A model generated the notes under the pieces. It was not told the DNA's origin. It saw only the letters and a list, made by a program, of their open reading frames with translations, and did not search any database. Made by a program: the position numbers and the translations under genes. This document shows positions 18,692-22,248 of a DNA stretch of 22,248 nt, in pieces. This stretch comes from Cudoniella acicularis (lineage: Eukaryota; Ascomycota; Leotiomycetes; Helotiales; Helotiaceae), in the NCBI GenBank assembly GCA_013054445.1, contig JAAMPI010000955.1, positions 1 through 22,248 on the forward strand, given 5' to 3'. Position 1 is the first letter of the stretch. Each line of letters opens with the position of its first letter.

Positions 18692-19420
18692 ATTTCCTTC
18701 TAAAGAAGAGGCTATAATACGGCTACGATTAGTCAAATCCCGTCGCTACCCTCTAAAGTCATATTCCCCTTATAGCCGTAATTCGAGGGCTACTATAACC
18801 TCTAGTATCGAGGTCGATTGCCCTTACCGGCACCTACTATACTATACGCTATAGACAAAGACATGTCGCCTGATTATAGTAACCTAGGCGGATCATCTAG
18901 TGATATCTTACCGATACTGACCGAGGTTACCTTTCGCCTCTACTCCTTATACTACTACTCCTTTATAGCGTTTATCTAGTACGGTTACGATAGACGAGGA
19001 GTCTCTTTAAGCTAGCTTACCCGCCTTATCGAGAGTATCGGCTATATAGGGAAGATTAACGACTTTATAATCAAGCCGACGAAGTAGTATTTATTCCTCT
19101 TTACTAGCTTTAGCTAGTATATACTATCTTAGCCCTCGTTCGGTAGAACGACTATAGTAACTACTATAGAGGTATAGTAGAGGGCAAGTCTTAAGAGCTT
19201 CCGTAAATTCCCCGGTAAGACTCGGCCTATAATACTCACGCGCTAGAATATAGTCCGGCCTAAGGCGAATAGGCTCCCTCCCGCTAGTAAATTAGTAGCG
19301 GCTTAAGCTCTATATGTCTTCTTGTCCCTTAGCTTCCGCTAAGACGAATGTCTAGAAACGAAATTAGGGAAGCGGTATTAAAAGCGAAGCGGCGGCGGAT
19401 AAAGGTAAATCAGATATATA
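18692..19420 (+). pseudogene. Unrecognised degraded coding region A
   Basis: One plus-strand frame stays coherent for over 200 codons if TAG and TAA are taken as RIP products. It includes LPSKVIFPL, GRLPLPAPTILYAIDKDMSPD, SNLGGSSSDILPILTEVTFRL, GVSLS, LTRLIESIGYIGKINDFIIKP and SFGRTTIVTTIEV. Stops often sit where Trp would suit the context. The translation is rich in aromatic and hydrophobic residues. No family was recognised. It lies downstream of and co-directional with the chromodomain relic, and could be the first part of the same gene as the region at 19600-20590. Confidence 0.45.
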
Positions 19421-19599
19421 AGTAGAATATTATAAAAGAAAATAAAGGTTATTATAAGAAATAGAGAATAGATATAATATTTTTATAAGAAACAATTGAT
19501 AAATTAGACAATAATACGCGCGTTAGTATCTCTAGTATTATTAAAATATATACTTTTTACTAGACCCTATATAATAAACTCCCCGAAACGCCTCGTAAT

Positions 19600-20590
19600 A
19601 CTAATAGTTATATCTAGTACCCTTCGACTACGTATCGTAATATAATCGTAGAAAATAGTCTATACTTAAATATCGGTCCTACTAATTCCTAATCGAATCC
19701 TCTTATATCTCTACTAATATAAGAACTCACGAGCTCTATACCTTATTCTTTAAAGACCCTTTCTATAGGTGTCTACTCCGCTCCTATAATATATATCATA
19801 CCTAGAGACGGCGACTAGACCTCTCTCTATCGTCTTGTTCTCGACTACGGGGATTTCGGTATCTATAATATATCGATTATAATAGATATAAACGGTCAAC
19901 CCTTTATAACGTCCCTATACGTCTAAGAGACTAGATATATTATACTAGCTCTCTCGTCCGATCTATTGATTACGGTGACCGTCGATCTAGTAATAGATAA
20001 GATTACCGCCCCTTTAATCACTCGACTATCTAACGACGTAACTCCGGATCTTTAGTTTCGTAGTATCAAGTATAGTTTATCTTCTACTAATAGTTCGGCT
20101 TAAATTAGGCTCTATTAGTATAGTACTATAGGTATCTCTTTCTCGTCTATTTCTTAGCTATTAACCGAGTAAGACAGCTTTAGCAAATGCCTCTTAGACA
20201 CTACGTATAGGCGTAAGACCTTCTTATTTAGGTTTCGCGCTTATAAGAAGTATAATAAATTTATAACCCTTCTAAAGAAGAGACGTAGGGAAGTCCCGAA
20301 ATCCCGCGCCCCTAAGCTAGCGATATATTAATATTAGGTAAAGCCGTCTCTTTTACTCGTTCTTATAAAATCCCCGAAACACTAGACCGAAACTATATCG
20401 ATCGATATATTACCTCTTATTAAGGACGAAGGTTAGATATTATTAAGAGAATGATTTATAATAGTAATATATAAAGAGCTAAGAGATAAATAGGCTACTA
20501 TCCCCTTTAAATAAAGGTAAACCCTTACTCTATAGGTCGGAGGCTTAAAGGACTTACTATAATCCACTTGTTAGCCTTATAGTACAGGTC
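19600..20590 (+). pseudogene. Unrecognised degraded coding region B
   Basis: A single frame reads through for about 330 codons with RIP-type stops only. Visible stretches are IPRDGD, TSLYRLVLDYGDFGIYNISI, IDINGQPFITSLYV, SSDLLITVTVDLVIDKITA, PLITRLSNDVTPDL, DTTYRRKTFLFRFRAYKK and a basic LLKKRRREVPKSRAPKL, ending near LPLIKDEG and VGGLKDLL. The mix of globular segments and a basic patch suggests a nucleic-acid-associated or enzyme-like protein, but I do not recognise it. There is no RT, DDE or helicase motif. It probably belongs to a repeated element because it is fully RIP-mutated. Confidence 0.45.
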
Positions 20591-21120
20591 AAAAACTGGT
20601 CTGTTATAAGGTCTAGGGTGGTTATAAAAGGTTCTAGAGATCTGATTATAGCTACGCGTGACCTATTATCATCTAGCGGAGATGCCTCCGGATAAGTCTC
20701 GAGGCGTTTAAGCCACGAAAAGCGATTAGTATATCGCTAATTATAGATTACTATATCGTAAAAACAATTGCTTACTAAAAGCAGTCTACCTACCGTCTAC
20801 TAAAAAGCAAGGGCGTAAGAATATCGAGATAAAGTATACGAAGGGAGGCAACTGCCCTTACTAAAGAACCCTCTAGAAGCCTTAGTAGAACTCCCGCAAA
20901 ACCAAGTAAATGAGTAGCCTAGACTCTAGAACCTACCCTACCTCTACGGCGGAGAAAAAAGCGGCCGAATCGCCTTTCTAGCTAAAACACTAAAAATAAT
21001 CAAAACAATAAGGCTTCTATCTTTACTCTATAACAACACCACGACTAAATAGCTCCTGCGTCACGTCGTATATACCGTAGGAAGCACTTCTCACCTCCTC
21101 CTGATCTTATATATACGCAA
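20591..21120. other. RIP-mutated DNA with an unassigned short frame
   Basis: Strong RIP composition continues. An ATG at 20682 opens a frame (MPPDKSRGV, then KNNCLLKAVYLPSTKKQGRK) that runs with stops to about 20857; the basic content could mean an N-terminal DNA-binding segment, but no family is recognised. The terminal inverted repeat of the following mariner element should lie in this interval and I could not identify it. Confidence 0.4.
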
Positions 21121-22248
21121 GTGCTAAAACACCCTAATACGCCTTCGCGATTAGGAGTCTTCTACGCCAAGCTCTATAGAGAAGCACTCGGTATTACAAT
21201 CAAGTCTACGGTTATATATAAAGTCACAGGTATCCCTCCGCGTAGCCAAACACGAATCCTAGCCTCGAAACAAGTACGAACACTTTATAATCAACCTGAT
21301 TTTAGCCCTGATCCACGTAGGAGAAAGAGAGGCATTACGCGCCAAGATATACGTATTATAGCTGATTACCTCGACGATCGTACGGTTTCTCTTGACGATA
21401 AAGGCAAGCTATAGCTAGATATTATACAAGATACTAGTGTTTCTCTCTTAGAAACCTATTACTTTAAGCCTCCTGGCTATCGTCTTATCTAGCCTTAATC
21501 TGTCTTACGCGTATACAAATCGGACGAAGGAATTATAAATACAATCTGCTAAGAAGAGAAAGAACTCACTGATAAACAAGCCACGGCACGTATAGATTTC
21601 ACTGATAAACAACTCCTAAAGAGACCTTATTCTAAAGATTAGGAAGATATAGCCTTTTATAATAAGTTCTATTTTAGTATTGGCCTATAAACTATAAAGC
21701 GTATTAAGCGGAAGAGGGGGAAAGAATATCGATATAAGCTAGAGAATGTTTACCGGAAGAAGGTTACGTTAAAAGACACTAAAGTAAAGGCGCGAGAAGA
21801 GGACTATTTAAATCTTCTTAATATTAGAGTTATTGTTAGGAAGGACTACCGGAAGCTTATACCGTATAAAGTGCCTAATAGTGTAGGCAAGATGACTTCT
21901 AAGGTCTATATTAGGCATATTCTTCCTACCCTTTTACTAGAGCTATAGGAACGAGGCCTTACCCTTTGTTATAATATAGATTCTGCCTATATAAGTAAAG
22001 CGACAGTTTCTTGGGTAGAGAAACATAGTCTTCTTATATTAACGCTTCCTAGGAAATCTCCTGATTTCTCTATAATAGAGTCGATAGCATACCTATTAAA
22101 AAAGGCATTTTATATAGTACGGTCTACTTTAAGCAAGAAGGTATTAGATCGGTTTAACCGTATATTTACGGATAAAATAGATCAAAGTATAATTAATAGG
22201 ATATACGAGTAATATATAAAGCGATTACATGAGTATAGACGTGCTAAA
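21121..22248 (+). pseudogene. Tc1/mariner DDE transposase, RIP-inactivated, cut by the window end
   Basis: One frame runs from at least 21121 to the last base (376 codons) with scattered TAG/TAA. The N-terminal part (ALGITIKSTVIYKVTGIPPRS, ITRQDIRIIADYLDD) looks like a helix-turn-helix DNA-binding domain. The DDE core follows: AFYNKFYFSIG near 21652-21684 holds the first catalytic position, now Asn; LCYNIDSAYISKATVSWVEKH near 21965-22026 holds the second, with Asn at the first acidic position; LPRKSPDFSIIE near 22047-22082 holds the third. Tc1/mariner transposases cut and paste DNA at TA sites. Loss of two catalytic Asp plus the stops make this copy dead. The frame is unshifted, so only point change has occurred. 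The right end lies outside the window. Confidence 0.85.

Larger units (their letters stand above)
14192..20681 (+). mobile_element. Candidate multi-gene RIP-mutated element led by a DUF3435 recombinase
   Basis: From 14293 onward the DNA is continuously RIP-mutated, and at least three degraded coding regions lie on the same strand: a DUF3435 recombinase, a chromodomain protein and one or two unknown proteins. A DUF3435 gene as first gene, transcribed inward, is the arrangement of Starship elements. No terminal repeat, target duplication or right end has been identified, and the block could equally be nested separate repeats. Limits are nominal. Confidence 0.35.

Overview
The window reads as nuclear DNA of a filamentous ascomycete (Pezizomycotina) from a repeat-rich, gene-poor compartment. 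Three things point there: HET-domain (vegetative incompatibility) genes, a gene with five short introns that carry CTAAC-type branch sites, and transposon blocks with the signature of repeat-induced point mutation (RIP). In those blocks CpA and TpG are almost absent, TpA is everywhere, CpG survives, and coding frames are recognisable but full of stops. I cannot name the species.

Layout, left to right. 1-4963 is a RIP-mutated Ty3/gypsy retrotransposon on the minus strand. It is cut by the window edge inside integrase and ends in its 5' LTR (4691-4963). The LTR abuts, in the middle of a coding region, a minus-strand HET gene (4964-5713), so the element has split that gene. A related solo LTR (5965-6231) lies directly before the start of a second, divergent HET gene (6240-8403, plus strand), which has two in-frame stops and two homopolymer frameshifts. 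Next come a palindromic repeat (8742-8780), an AT-rich block and GGGTTAA repeats, then a RIP-damaged fungal terpene synthase (about 9045-9838) that keeps an acidic metal motif, an intron and an NDxxSxxxE motif.

The only gene that looks intact is on the minus strand at 10429-11573: a six-exon TENA/THI-4 family gene of 283 residues, assembled here from splice signals, with Asp, Cys and Glu at the expected catalytic positions. A second type of solo LTR, peppered with N, lies at 12411-12709. A CTGAGCA repeat cluster (14011-14191) stands about 100 bases before the start of a second RIP block.

That block opens with a DUF3435 tyrosine-recombinase-like gene (14293-17665, the family that includes Starship captains). 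A separate frame ending in a chromodomain (to 18376) follows, then two long unrecognised degraded frames on the same strand (18692-20590). A RIP-killed Tc1/mariner transposase (21121 to the window end) closes the window. The co-oriented set from 14293 to about 20590 may be the left part of one multi-gene mobile element. This is the least ordinary part of the window, but its right end is not visible.

Taken together, the window records transposon arrival, RIP of the repeats, leakage of RIP into neighbouring single-copy genes (HET genes, terpene synthase), and survival of one metabolic gene.
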